NCBI GenBank assembly: GCA_900128395.1 | Contig: LT649479.1 | Coordinates: 1 to 23,835 of the forward strand | Source: Stramenopiles sp. TOSAG23-2 | Taxonomy: Eukaryota; Sar | Length of the DNA: 23,835 nucleotides | Direction: 5' to 3' | Program-made: the position numbers and the translations under genes | Notes under the pieces: generated by a model | The model's input: only the letters and a program-made list of their open reading frames with translations | The model's database searches: none | Told to the model about the DNA's origin: nothing | Shown here: positions 16,301 through 23,780 of the stretch, one piece after another | Layout of the letters: every line of letters starts with the position of its first letter | How positions within the stretch are numbered: position 1 is the first letter of the stretch

Positions 16301-19300
16301 ACCTGAAGTGCCAGAGGCCTTGTTAAGGATGTTGACAAGTGCATTTCGTGAATTGCGGGAATCAGTTGATGCAGGTAAATTAATTTATCCATATTCCACG
16401 CGTGAATTAACAAATGTAGTACGGCATTTAGCAAAATACCCTGGCGATACAATTACCACCGTACTTGAAAATGTATTTGCATTTGATGTATATGATCCAC
16501 AATTACGTGAAGTTTTATTCGGTATATTTCAACGCCATGGGATACCATTAGGGCAAGCAGATGGCTCGATGAATACATCCAGTCAAGGTGTAAGTGGTGT
16601 TGCTGTTCCAACTCCGTTGCCTTTGCCAAGTGAATATGGAAGTTTAATTCGACAACCAAATGCGAAGGAAAGTGTAGTAACCTTTGATTGCTCCACGCAT
16701 AAAGGTAAAATGATTAAAACGATGAAATACCGCGATATATCCCCTGAAGAAGCTGAGGATTCTGGTGGAGTGCCAAAAGACATGCTTGATGGTGAAGCTG
16801 GAGCTGAGTGGACGAAGCTTTCATTGACTTCTGCTAGATCCGAGCGTTTTTGTGAAGAAGATCAGTGGTGGAGAATCGGTATGATAACACGTGAAGGTGT
16901 TATGATCAAAGGTGTCGACCCTTTGCAAGGATCTTGGATGGGAGAGTTATTGGCCATGGAAAGTTGTGAAAATACTTTGTGTGTGTTAACATCTAGAATG
17001 GAAATGCATGTGCATGATATGGAACAAGAGCTTGTTAGGGAATTGCCATTGATGTTGTCAAGGGTTATGGATGAACGTTCCGTATATGCAAAAGGTCGTT
17101 ATATGATACCAATCGATACGCTTGGTTGCCTGGTTTTATTTGATCAACGAATGGGTTCATTACTCAAGGTATTTCCAAAAAGTGGTGTTGTGGAATCGTA
17201 TCAATGTCCACCTCCTGGCGTTGATCTTAACAGCTGGGAACCTGGTCAAATGAAGCAAACATTAATGGCTGGAGGTATTGGTGAAATGGCTGTCTTGCAT
17301 GATGTAGATGGCACCTCCGTTATCATATTTAATGCATCGACACTTAAAATAACACGTTTAAGAGTAAATTTGCCAAAAGGTTTTGTAATTCACAACATTC
17401 GTATTTTAGGATCGAGTAATATGCTTTTATATTGCCATAGTAGCGAACACGGTGTATCCACTTATTATGAATTGAATATTGCAAATTTATCCTCCCCTAT
17501 AATAACATCCGTCGATGTTGTTGTCCACGGAGATGATAAGTCGGTTGATTTTTTTGCTTCGCCGTTATCAATAGCTCAATTTCCCGTTCCTGCTATACCG
17601 GAAGATAATGGTGGTCCAACTGTTCATATTTCATCAGCGACATCAACATATGCAACTTATGGTCTTGGCATTGAAATCACGGAGAAGAAGAAATCGAAAA
17701 TTATGGGTTATACCCGTTCAATGGATCATCGACATGCTGTTGCAGATTTAGTGGGAGATGAAATCAACGATGATAATACTGGTGGTGTACAAGAAGAGGA
17801 ATTGTACAATGGTGCCAATGGTTTACGTAAAAAGGTTCAAGTTCAAAAGAAAGAAGCCAAGAGTCGAGTCCTTTCATGTATACATAACGCGTCAAGATCG
17901 AAAATATCTGTTATTTCAATCATCTCCAATAATCATCTAGCAGTTGATCATGATGCTGTGCTGATTGAATTAGTAGATATGGGCTCAGGTCAATTGCGTC
18001 AAATTGCAGCAACAAAATTTCCTGGTTTAGGATTGGATGGTATCGATAGGGAAGGACAAGGTACTGGTGGCAGTTTAGCTGGTCGTGGTTTAAAAGTTAC
18101 TGTAAACAATCCAAGACCCCCAGCGAAGGAATTGGGTATGGCATCTGCCGTTGCTTGTTGCGAAACTAGTGATGGTCGCTTAGCATTGTTATTCAGTGAT
18201 GCGCATGTTCGTTTATTGGAAGTTCGTCAAGATAAATTAGCTGTACAAGAAGCTTTATTTACTACGTTAACAGGTGATGGTGGTGCATTTGGTGACGATG
18301 ATGGAATGCGAGGTGCCGGTATGGATGATATTGATGATTTCGATGATGATTTCGATGACGATTATTCAGATGATGAAGATTGGGACGAAGATGAAGAGTG
18401 GGATGAAGATGAAGATTGGGACGAAGATGAAGATGGTGGTGGTAATGAAAGAGGTGGTAATCGCAGAGGCGGCCGTAAAGGTGGAAGGCAACGAGGCCGT
18501 GGAAAAGGTAATGGTCGTGGAAAGGGGCGTGGGGGTAAAGGCAAAGGTCGTGGTGGAAAAGGTAAAGGAAAAGGTGAGGGAAAAAGACGTGGAGAAAATA
18601 GACGAAGACAATTAACGAAAGAAGCGAGAGAAGGTGCTGCTGATGTTTTAAGAGCAGCTCGAAAGCTAGCTAGCGAGGCAAGCGACAATCAAAGGTTAGA
18701 ATTAAATATGGATCAAGTGGATGAAGGTAAATATGATGAATTGTATGCTACTGTAGAAAACGAAGTAAATCAACTTCGAGTTGTTTTACAGTCGGTTGAA
18801 GCAAAGGAAAAAGAACGTACATGGCTACGCGGGAAGACAACTGGAGAATTGGATGATTCTAGATTGGTTGACCTTGCTATTGGGGAAAAAAATGTGTATA
18901 AACGTCGTGGACAAAGAGAAGAATCGCGCTTGACTCAACGTTTACCAAAACGCATGTCGTTTGTTGTGGATGTTAGTGGTTCCATGGCCTATTTCAACGG
19001 CGATCAACGTTTAGATCGTCTATGCGCCACCGTAGTCATGCTTATGGAAGCATTGGCCGGTCTTGAACATAAATATCAGTACGAAGTGATTGGACATAGT
19101 GGTGAAACATTTGAGTTACCATTAGTAAATTTTGGGCGACCACCAACAAATCGAGGGGAACGATTAGCAGTTGTGCAAACTATGGTAGAGCATGCTGCTA
19201 GTTGTCGCAGTGGGGATAATACATTGGCAGCAGGCGCAAGAGCAGTAAAACATGTGCGTTCTGAGGAAGCTGATGATTTTTTCGTTTTTTTAATCTCCGA

Positions 19301-19520
19301 TGCGAATTTAGATGGTTATGGTGTAAGCCCTGAAGTTTTAGCACAAGCATTGACGAATGATCCACAAGTTAATGCATATGCAGTATTTATCGCCGAGCCG
19401 CGTGTTGCAGCGGAAATGCAAGTGCGCATGCCTTCTGGGCGTGCACATGTTGTATTGGAAAACGAAGGGATGCCATTATTGTTTAAAGACATTTTTACAA
19501 GAGCAATGTTGAATAGTTGA
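13314..19520 (+). CDS. VWA8: VWA8: three-AAA+ ATPase with C-terminal von Willebrand factor A domain
   Basis: A 2,068-residue intronless frame; an in-frame TAA just upstream fixes the start. The first module has the near-invariant VWA8 block around residues 150-190 (RVLILEGLEKAERNVLPV, then NNLLENREMQLEDGRF), but its Walker A is degenerate (GTHSPLRRW). The second AAA+ has Walker A GGRGEGKT (447-454) and a Walker-B-like LCILDGL. The third has GNQGVGKN (832-839) and Walker B LLIDEFDK (895-902). The central part is beta-rich. Residues about 1670-1705 are an Asp/Glu/Trp run and about 1710-1760 a Gly/Arg/Lys-rich run. The C-terminal VWA has an intact MIDAS DVSGS (1886-1890) and a later SDANLDG. Animal VWA8 is mitochondrial and related to dynein/midasin-type ATPases. 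Here the N-terminus (MEEQNGGNAITEEGK) is acidic and does not look like a presequence. Length is slightly above the roughly 1,900 residues of the human protein. Confidence 0.95.
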   Translation: MEEQNGGNAITEEGKQQQKEKAIKRRLKHLYASTTSGITNTAPELIPTGYDQDCSLLRTSWAYDHIRWMVQKDALGQDMFLIGTHSPLRRWLAFRFCEVTNRECEFVALTSDTSEADLKARRELRHKSDSANSTISVVWFDQAVVRAATLGRVLILEGLEKAERNVLPVLNNLLENREMQLEDGRFLVAPKRYDELINKQGRTGLEDLALVRVHEKFRVIAVGVPSPPFPGNPLDPPLRSRFQARHIERCPTEELLLSLRTRYAPTVPRNTVERLLATYEAVWALGDSQADTAGVEAKALAFSSLCYPCEQSIISASNLLENLPGLQVADVLERIFPAMPESGLLQGEAAVLVGQVLATLRNTNRRIETSYELVNIEKGGKDVNIVGPNTHTFHFLNHDDGKRNSVTANVGHFSPKVPGNILQAPIINLVTRMVQSTICGNDVCLIGGRGEGKTFVSKEFASCLGYVQVETLFLFEDMTARDLLQRRSTNSRGESIWEPTPLSTAMEFGRLCILDGLHRLPAGTIAALVRLIQDREVSLYDGTRFISTRRWEYLKSISSEEELLKRKVRPVHPSFRILGLAAPPEARGRRWLSNEVMQLFHYFVLPLEQNMYSIVKNTVPKCPDLVVTKLVDIRRRLMEAALDPGSPLWVDTGDYTGSSTMDDNMQDVDDAEIANEEDEVAAKMAAVSSQAVTLSMRQIIRAARRAATANFEESTEDERAEDIGNSLEAALMTEFMPRAERASVREILRSVGLGGGSRKLRIAAAGSMEIVEADFDAADPKIIIGDVTCPVYSPKEPALVPDTLFFAIPQQKLVLRDMLRDLIAMEHILLMGNQGVGKNKMADKLLMLLQREREYIQLHRDTTVGSLTLAPSLREGIVVFDDSPLVKAMINGRILLIDEFDKAPTEVVVVLKALLEDGEILLADGRRFVRSNSKMLGTGDNIKPIADGFKVIALANRPGFPFLGNDFFREMGDCFACHAVQNPDQQSEIVLLQSYAPEVPEALLRMLTSAFRELRESVDAGKLIYPYSTRELTNVVRHLAKYPGDTITTVLENVFAFDVYDPQLREVLFGIFQRHGIPLGQADGSMNTSSQGVSGVAVPTPLPLPSEYGSLIRQPNAKESVVTFDCSTHKGKMIKTMKYRDISPEEAEDSGGVPKDMLDGEAGAEWTKLSLTSARSERFCEEDQWWRIGMITREGVMIKGVDPLQGSWMGELLAMESCENTLCVLTSRMEMHVHDMEQELVRELPLMLSRVMDERSVYAKGRYMIPIDTLGCLVLFDQRMGSLLKVFPKSGVVESYQCPPPGVDLNSWEPGQMKQTLMAGGIGEMAVLHDVDGTSVIIFNASTLKITRLRVNLPKGFVIHNIRILGSSNMLLYCHSSEHGVSTYYELNIANLSSPIITSVDVVVHGDDKSVDFFASPLSIAQFPVPAIPEDNGGPTVHISSATSTYATYGLGIEITEKKKSKIMGYTRSMDHRHAVADLVGDEINDDNTGGVQEEELYNGANGLRKKVQVQKKEAKSRVLSCIHNASRSKISVISIISNNHLAVDHDAVLIELVDMGSGQLRQIAATKFPGLGLDGIDREGQGTGGSLAGRGLKVTVNNPRPPAKELGMASAVACCETSDGRLALLFSDAHVRLLEVRQDKLAVQEALFTTLTGDGGAFGDDDGMRGAGMDDIDDFDDDFDDDYSDDEDWDEDEEWDEDEDWDEDEDGGGNERGGNRRGGRKGGRQRGRGKGNGRGKGRGGKGKGRGGKGKGKGEGKRRGENRRRQLTKEAREGAADVLRAARKLASEASDNQRLELNMDQVDEGKYDELYATVENEVNQLRVVLQSVEAKEKERTWLRGKTTGELDDSRLVDLAIGEKNVYKRRGQREESRLTQRLPKRMSFVVDVSGSMAYFNGDQRLDRLCATVVMLMEALAGLEHKYQYEVIGHSGETFELPLVNFGRPPTNRGERLAVVQTMVEHAASCRSGDNTLAAGARAVKHVRSEEADDFFVFLISDANLDGYGVSPEVLAQALTNDPQVNAYAVFIAEPRVAAEMQVRMPSGRAHVVLENEGMPLLFKDIFTRAMLNS
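18325..18600 (+). repeat. Acidic then Gly/Arg/Lys-rich low-complexity insert within VWA8
   Basis: GATGAAGATTGGGAC-type repeats encode DEDWDEDE units, followed by GGT/CGT/AAA-rich repeats encoding RGRGKG/GGKGKG units. The two oppositely charged tracts adjoin each other between the beta-rich region and the VWA domain. Confidence 0.85.
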
Positions 19521-19534
19521 GAGTTTTTTTTCTT
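19521..19534. other. 14-bp gap between convergent stop codons
   Basis: VWA8 (+) stops at 19520 and the Mad3-like gene (-) stops at 19535. Their 3' UTRs and polyadenylation signals must overlap or lie inside the opposing coding region. Confidence 0.85.
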
Positions 19535-22500
19535 TTATATACCTTGTAAAGTAAATTTTTGATTTTTGATTTCTACATCCGTAACACAACTCAAGAACTC
19601 AAGTTTTTCCTGGTTTTTCATATTATTATTTTCATCATCGACATTATTGTTTGTATTAGTCTCAAGATTTCCAAATTCATCAATCAAACCAAATTCTTCT
19701 TCCTCTTCCTCGTAGACTTCGTCCTCACCATGGTTATCTTCAAATATTTCAAAGTCATATTTTGGATCAGATAAATCTCGTGTTATTGGAGGTGCGACAG
19801 CAAACGTATTTTCATTAGTCGCAACTTCGCCTGGACCCAATCCAACAACATCCAATACATCAGTAACTGCATTATCGGAGCCTACACTTTCTTGTGTAAT
19901 TTGTAGTGGACTTCTAGCACGAGCTGTAACTCTTCTGACAGAAGGAATGTCAACACTTTGTTGTGCATTTTCGTTTTCTGCATTTTCATTGTCAAATTCG
20001 TCCTCTTCATCTTCCTCTTCTTCTACCACTTCAAGAGCTAGCTCTTCCAATACCATATCTTCGCTTTGTAATTGAGCTAATGTACGAGCTCGACGGCCGC
20101 GGCTGGATAATCCACGTGGTGGAGTTTCATTTTCTTGGTTTTCTCTATAAACTTCGACTTCAGTTTCATTTTGATGAACGATAGCAGAGGAATTTTCATC
20201 GTAAATTTGAAAAGCATTGCTATCGTTAACAACATTTTCAGGCTGTACTTGTTGTTCTTGTGCAGCAGATAAAAGATCGGAATTTTCATCGTAAATTTGA
20301 AAAGCATTGCTATCGTTAACAACGTTTTCAGGTTGTACTTGTTGCTCTTGTGCAGCAGATAAAAGATCAACAGTAGCCATACTTGCATTTTTATTAGTAT
20401 TAACATTATTCTCATCGTTTTGGTTCGTGTCTTCAAAAATGGAAAATTGGAATGCACCTTGTGCCGTTTCATTTTTATCGTCGGATGCGGCGTTTACATT
20501 TTCCTTCAATAATTGAGTTGTATCTTTCTCATTGTCATTGGTATTATTATTAGTTGTAGTAGTAGTATTAGTAGTATTATTATTATTATTGCTGTTGTTG
20601 TTTACTAATTCCCTTGTTTCATCTTGAAATATTTCAAAATTAAAAGTATCAGCAGTTTTATTATTTTTTTTTACTGGGGTATTTTCATCCAGCAATTGCT
20701 GAGTATTGTTATCGTCAGCATTATTATTATCAATATCTTCATCATTATCTTGGCGGTCGCTAAGATCAATGTATTCCTTCAGTACTCCTTGTGGGCTGCA
20801 AAATAAATCTCCAAGATCTTGCATTGCAGCTTTCATATTAAGTGTCATGTCATCTCTTGTCATAGTGCCTGGGGAATCATGTTCATCGCCAAACGTATCA
20901 TCATCATCATCAGTTCCATCAGCAGCAATTTTAAAATTATTATTGATCGTTTTTGTATCACTTAATAAACTTTTTCCTTCTATAAATCGTATAGAGGCCA
21001 TTGCAGTTGAAGTTTCCACCCGATTATTAATTGGGCTATTATCATTATCATCAAAAAGTCCCCCGACATCATCTAACGCTTCTTTCATATTAATGGTCAT
21101 GTTATCATGATCATCTTCTTTGTTCGTGTCAAATGCGACGGAGTCATTTGTTTCACCGCCACCAGTGAAAAATAATCTGCGTGTAGCTGTTTTTGGAGAT
21201 GGTTTTCTATTGACATTCTCACTTGGTTTTACCACAGATTGAAATATGGAATTATCATTTCTTGCATCATCAACTGAATCGTTAGCAAAACTATTAAAAT
21301 TTAAAACTTTACGTGTGGTTGTATCTTTTTTCATGGAAGTATTTACTATAGATTTCTCGTCTGCTTTTTTGCCACCAGTAGAAAAAAATAATTGTTTAGT
21401 AGTAGTGCTAGTTTTTGTTGTTGAATTTTCATCAAACTTTAGTATTTTTCTAGCAGTTGATTTTTTTATTGCATGTTGTTGGTGTTGATAATTGTCTACA
21501 ACATCAATTGTTTCCGCTTCCATTTTCTTCTCGCTTGACCAAATTCCACTAGAAACGTTGTTATTATTGTTGTTGTTGTTGTTGTTGTTTGATGCATTAT
21601 CGCCATATAATTCTTGTAAATTTGGTGTAATTGTACAAAGTGTTGCGCGTCTTCCATTATTTCTCGTGCCAAGTGGTTTTCGTCTCATTTCTGTTACAAT
21701 ATCATCGGCACTAGTTTGTAGAGTAGCTAATGCTTTTTTACGTTCTTCTTTTGCTGCTGCTGCTGCTGCTGCTGCTTTCTCTTCAGCTTGCTGTTTACGA
21801 AGTAAATCTTTTTGTTTTTTCTTTGCCAACCACTTCATTCCACGCTGTTCCTCAAAACACATTTCATTAGTATTAATATCCTTTAACAATTTTTCATTAA
21901 ATCCATACGTCACATTGCTATTGGAGGATTTTTTCCGGCGTAACTTGCTTTTTTTAAGTTTTCCCTTCTTCTCGCTTTTACTTTCCTTCTTATCTTTTTT
22001 TCTATTTTTGCTAGATTTTTTCGTACTTTTTTTCTTTACATTACCACTTTTCTTACTGTTAAATTTTTTCTCTGGCATTGGATCTGATACTAAACGTGTT
22101 TCAACATTTGGCATTTCCGCATTTACATTTCCTTCATAATTTTTGAAAGGATTTGCTTTTAAATCAAGCACTTCTTGCTCCTCTTTGCTACGTGTAGCAG
22201 ATCCTTCAATACGCCGCCTTAATGATATTTTTTTAGCAGATGGTTGTACATTTTGATCATCAAAATTTTGATTTACCAACGGTTTTCCATCTTTATTTTC
22301 AACATCATTCATTTCATCAAACTCTTCATCAACACAAATTGCAAACGCATTTTGCTTTGCCGCTGGTATTCGTGGTGCATGATTTCTACTACCTCTACGT
22401 CTGGTAGATTCATCATATAAACCACCTTCATTCCAAGCAGAAACTGTTTTCACATTTTCTTTTTTTCGCTGATCAACCGTTCCAAATTCATCCCAAGGAA

Positions 22501-23467
22501 CAGATGCGCTTTCCTTTAATAGATCATCCCCTCCATCAACCATGTTATTGTTACTATTGCTATTTATAGCATCTTCTGCCCTGAAACCTTCTTCAACAAA
22601 AATTTGAAAATTACCTAATGTCGATACTTGAGAATTATCAGTAAATGCTTGTTGCTGATTATTATGATGTCCACCAAGGCCACCACCAGTTTTTGGCCCC
22701 GTTCTCCTTCCAGTATTTTCATCGATTTGACCACCCGTACCTTGCCTCCTACTACTTCCTGCAGAAGCTTGATTTAACATCGAAAACGCTTCACGGCCAT
22801 CATTATTCCCATTCCTCTCTGTAACATCACGCCCCATGTCCTCATCAGCTTGTTTCAACCAATGCCTAGACATTCTACGTTTAAATTGGGTATGCCTAGT
22901 TTCCAACACATTTTCAGGCTTGGCACCAAGTGCCAGACCACGACAATATATTTTATCCGCCAATGGATAACGTTTCTTTTCCTCCTCAACTAATGCCCAT
23001 GCGATGTAAAAGAAACTCCGTTCCTCTCCTATTTTATTTGCATACAAAAAGCGAAATACTTCGCTAGCATCATCAAGCTCATCTGCATATTTTAACCATA
23101 CTGTTAAATATTTAATATTATTTCTGTATTGTTCATTTTTAAAAAATGCTCTTGTACATCTTTCATATAAAGGCATAGCCACCGCTGAAGATGTTGGAAA
23201 CTCTGTTTCTGCCCACTTAATATACTTTAACCAAGGTTTAATTGGATTATCACCTTCATATGCTACTATAGCATTTTCAAAAGCTTCCCGTTGCATATTT
23301 TGCTTTTCCTTCAATGCTGTAACATGGCTAGAATTTTCAGATAATGCATTTAACTTCTTTACATTACGTCCTTTTGCTCTAGGTTTGAAATTTTCCTTTG
23401 TTTTCTCCCAGCCAAATTCATCAACATCATTTTGATTCGTATTTGTTTCTGACACTATTGTCGCCAT
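19535..23467 (-). CDS. MAD3: Mad3/BubR1-type spindle checkpoint protein with expanded KEN and ABBA motifs, no kinase domain
   Basis: This is a 1,310-residue protein. KEN1 is at 24-26 (EKTKENFKPR), followed by the Mad3/Bub1 TPR-like homology domain (about 55-205; PWLKYIKW, YLTVWLKYAD, FFYIAWA). Next is the classical ABBA-KEN2-ABBA cassette: FQIFVEE (287-293), KEN (336-338), FAICVDE (375-381). A basic region (about 460-515) precedes a GLEBS-like Bub3-binding segment, EMCFEEQRGMKWL (about 534-546). Four [KR]xLxF motifs follow (about 668-768), then two copies of an MT[IL]NMK-A-D-G-LF motif (about 785-890). A second ABBA-KEN-ABBA (944-949, 988-990, 1008-1013) is followed by ABBA motifs at 1056, 1086 and 1239. 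Poly-Asn, poly-Ala and acidic tracts are frequent. There is no kinase domain. In the family, KEN and ABBA motifs inhibit APC/C-Cdc20 as part of the mitotic checkpoint complex. The extra motifs are read directly; their activity is inferred. Confidence 0.93.
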   Translation of the reverse strand: MATIVSETNTNQNDVDEFGWEKTKENFKPRAKGRNVKKLNALSENSSHVTALKEKQNMQREAFENAIVAYEGDNPIKPWLKYIKWAETEFPTSSAVAMPLYERCTRAFFKNEQYRNNIKYLTVWLKYADELDDASEVFRFLYANKIGEERSFFYIAWALVEEEKKRYPLADKIYCRGLALGAKPENVLETRHTQFKRRMSRHWLKQADEDMGRDVTERNGNNDGREAFSMLNQASAGSSRRQGTGGQIDENTGRRTGPKTGGGLGGHHNNQQQAFTDNSQVSTLGNFQIFVEEGFRAEDAINSNSNNNMVDGGDDLLKESASVPWDEFGTVDQRKKENVKTVSAWNEGGLYDESTRRRGSRNHAPRIPAAKQNAFAICVDEEFDEMNDVENKDGKPLVNQNFDDQNVQPSAKKISLRRRIEGSATRSKEEQEVLDLKANPFKNYEGNVNAEMPNVETRLVSDPMPEKKFNSKKSGNVKKKSTKKSSKNRKKDKKESKSEKKGKLKKSKLRRKKSSNSNVTYGFNEKLLKDINTNEMCFEEQRGMKWLAKKKQKDLLRKQQAEEKAAAAAAAAKEERKKALATLQTSADDIVTEMRRKPLGTRNNGRRATLCTITPNLQELYGDNASNNNNNNNNNNNVSSGIWSSEKKMEAETIDVVDNYQHQQHAIKKSTARKILKFDENSTTKTSTTTKQLFFSTGGKKADEKSIVNTSMKKDTTTRKVLNFNSFANDSVDDARNDNSIFQSVVKPSENVNRKPSPKTATRRLFFTGGGETNDSVAFDTNKEDDHDNMTINMKEALDDVGGLFDDNDNSPINNRVETSTAMASIRFIEGKSLLSDTKTINNNFKIAADGTDDDDDTFGDEHDSPGTMTRDDMTLNMKAAMQDLGDLFCSPQGVLKEYIDLSDRQDNDEDIDNNNADDNNTQQLLDENTPVKKNNKTADTFNFEIFQDETRELVNNNSNNNNNTTNTTTTTNNNTNDNEKDTTQLLKENVNAASDDKNETAQGAFQFSIFEDTNQNDENNVNTNKNASMATVDLLSAAQEQQVQPENVVNDSNAFQIYDENSDLLSAAQEQQVQPENVVNDSNAFQIYDENSSAIVHQNETEVEVYRENQENETPPRGLSSRGRRARTLAQLQSEDMVLEELALEVVEEEEDEEDEFDNENAENENAQQSVDIPSVRRVTARARSPLQITQESVGSDNAVTDVLDVVGLGPGEVATNENTFAVAPPITRDLSDPKYDFEIFEDNHGEDEVYEEEEEEFGLIDEFGNLETNTNNNVDDENNNMKNQEKLEFLSCVTDVEIKNQKFTLQGI
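20189..20368 (-). repeat. 90-bp in-frame tandem duplication (two units) in the Mad3-like gene
   Basis: Units 20189-20278 and 20279-20368 differ at three bases. Each encodes the same 30 residues, starting DLLSAAQEQQVQ and ending AFQIYDENS. All three differences are at third codon positions and synonymous (AAT/AAC, CAG/CAA, GAA/GAG). Each unit carries one ABBA-like FQIYDE. Confidence 0.95.
22681..22735 (-). repeat. 55-bp inverted repeat, copy inside the Mad3-like gene
   Basis: The reverse complement of this segment is identical over all 55 bases to 23781-23835. It encodes part of the region GGQIDENTGRRTGPKTGG. Identity stops at the next base (G in the gene copy, C at the terminal copy). Confidence 0.97.
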
Positions 23468-23780
23468 GACTATTATTTATAATTTTATTTTATTTTTTTT
23501 GGTTGTAATGTGCGTATATAATATATATATACATATATATGCTCCTACGTTTGTTTGTGTTCTATCCTTTAATCTTGATTTGGTTCTTGGAGATTTTAAA
23601 TATACTTTTATATTTTAAAAAAAGATAAAGTAATAATAAATCTACAACGTTTTTTTTTGCTGTTGTTGTTTTTTCATATTCACATCAATGGTGATGCAAT
23701 GCTATTAATAATGCTGGACTGCCTTGCTGGCTTGCTGGGCTTGCCTGGAATTGCTGTTGTGTAGTGTTATATTTTTAAGC
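23468..23780. promoter_or_regulatory. Upstream region of the Mad3-like gene
   Basis: This AT-rich stretch has a (TA)n tract at about 23516-23540 some 50 bp before the start codon, T-runs, and a CTTGCTGG/CTTGCCTGG-rich patch at about 23720-23752. No coding frame was recognised. A promoter role is inferred from position. Confidence 0.4.

Noticed and set aside
18274-18688. Met-rich plus-strand and Pro/Ser-rich minus-strand frames over the VWA8 linker
   Set aside because: Alternative readings of the GAT/GAA and GGT/CGT repeats within the VWA8 coding frame, with no other support.
21492-22139. 215-codon plus-strand frame opposite the Mad3-like gene
   Set aside because: Leu/Phe/Ala homopolymers are the antisense of Asn, Lys and Ala repeat codons of Mad3; no start context or domain.
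23720-23752. CTTGCTGG/CTTGCCTGG patch as a dispersed repeat shared with the GCCTGCCCAGCCTGC patch near 1206
   Set aside because: The similarity is short and compositional; no extended alignment could be made by eye.
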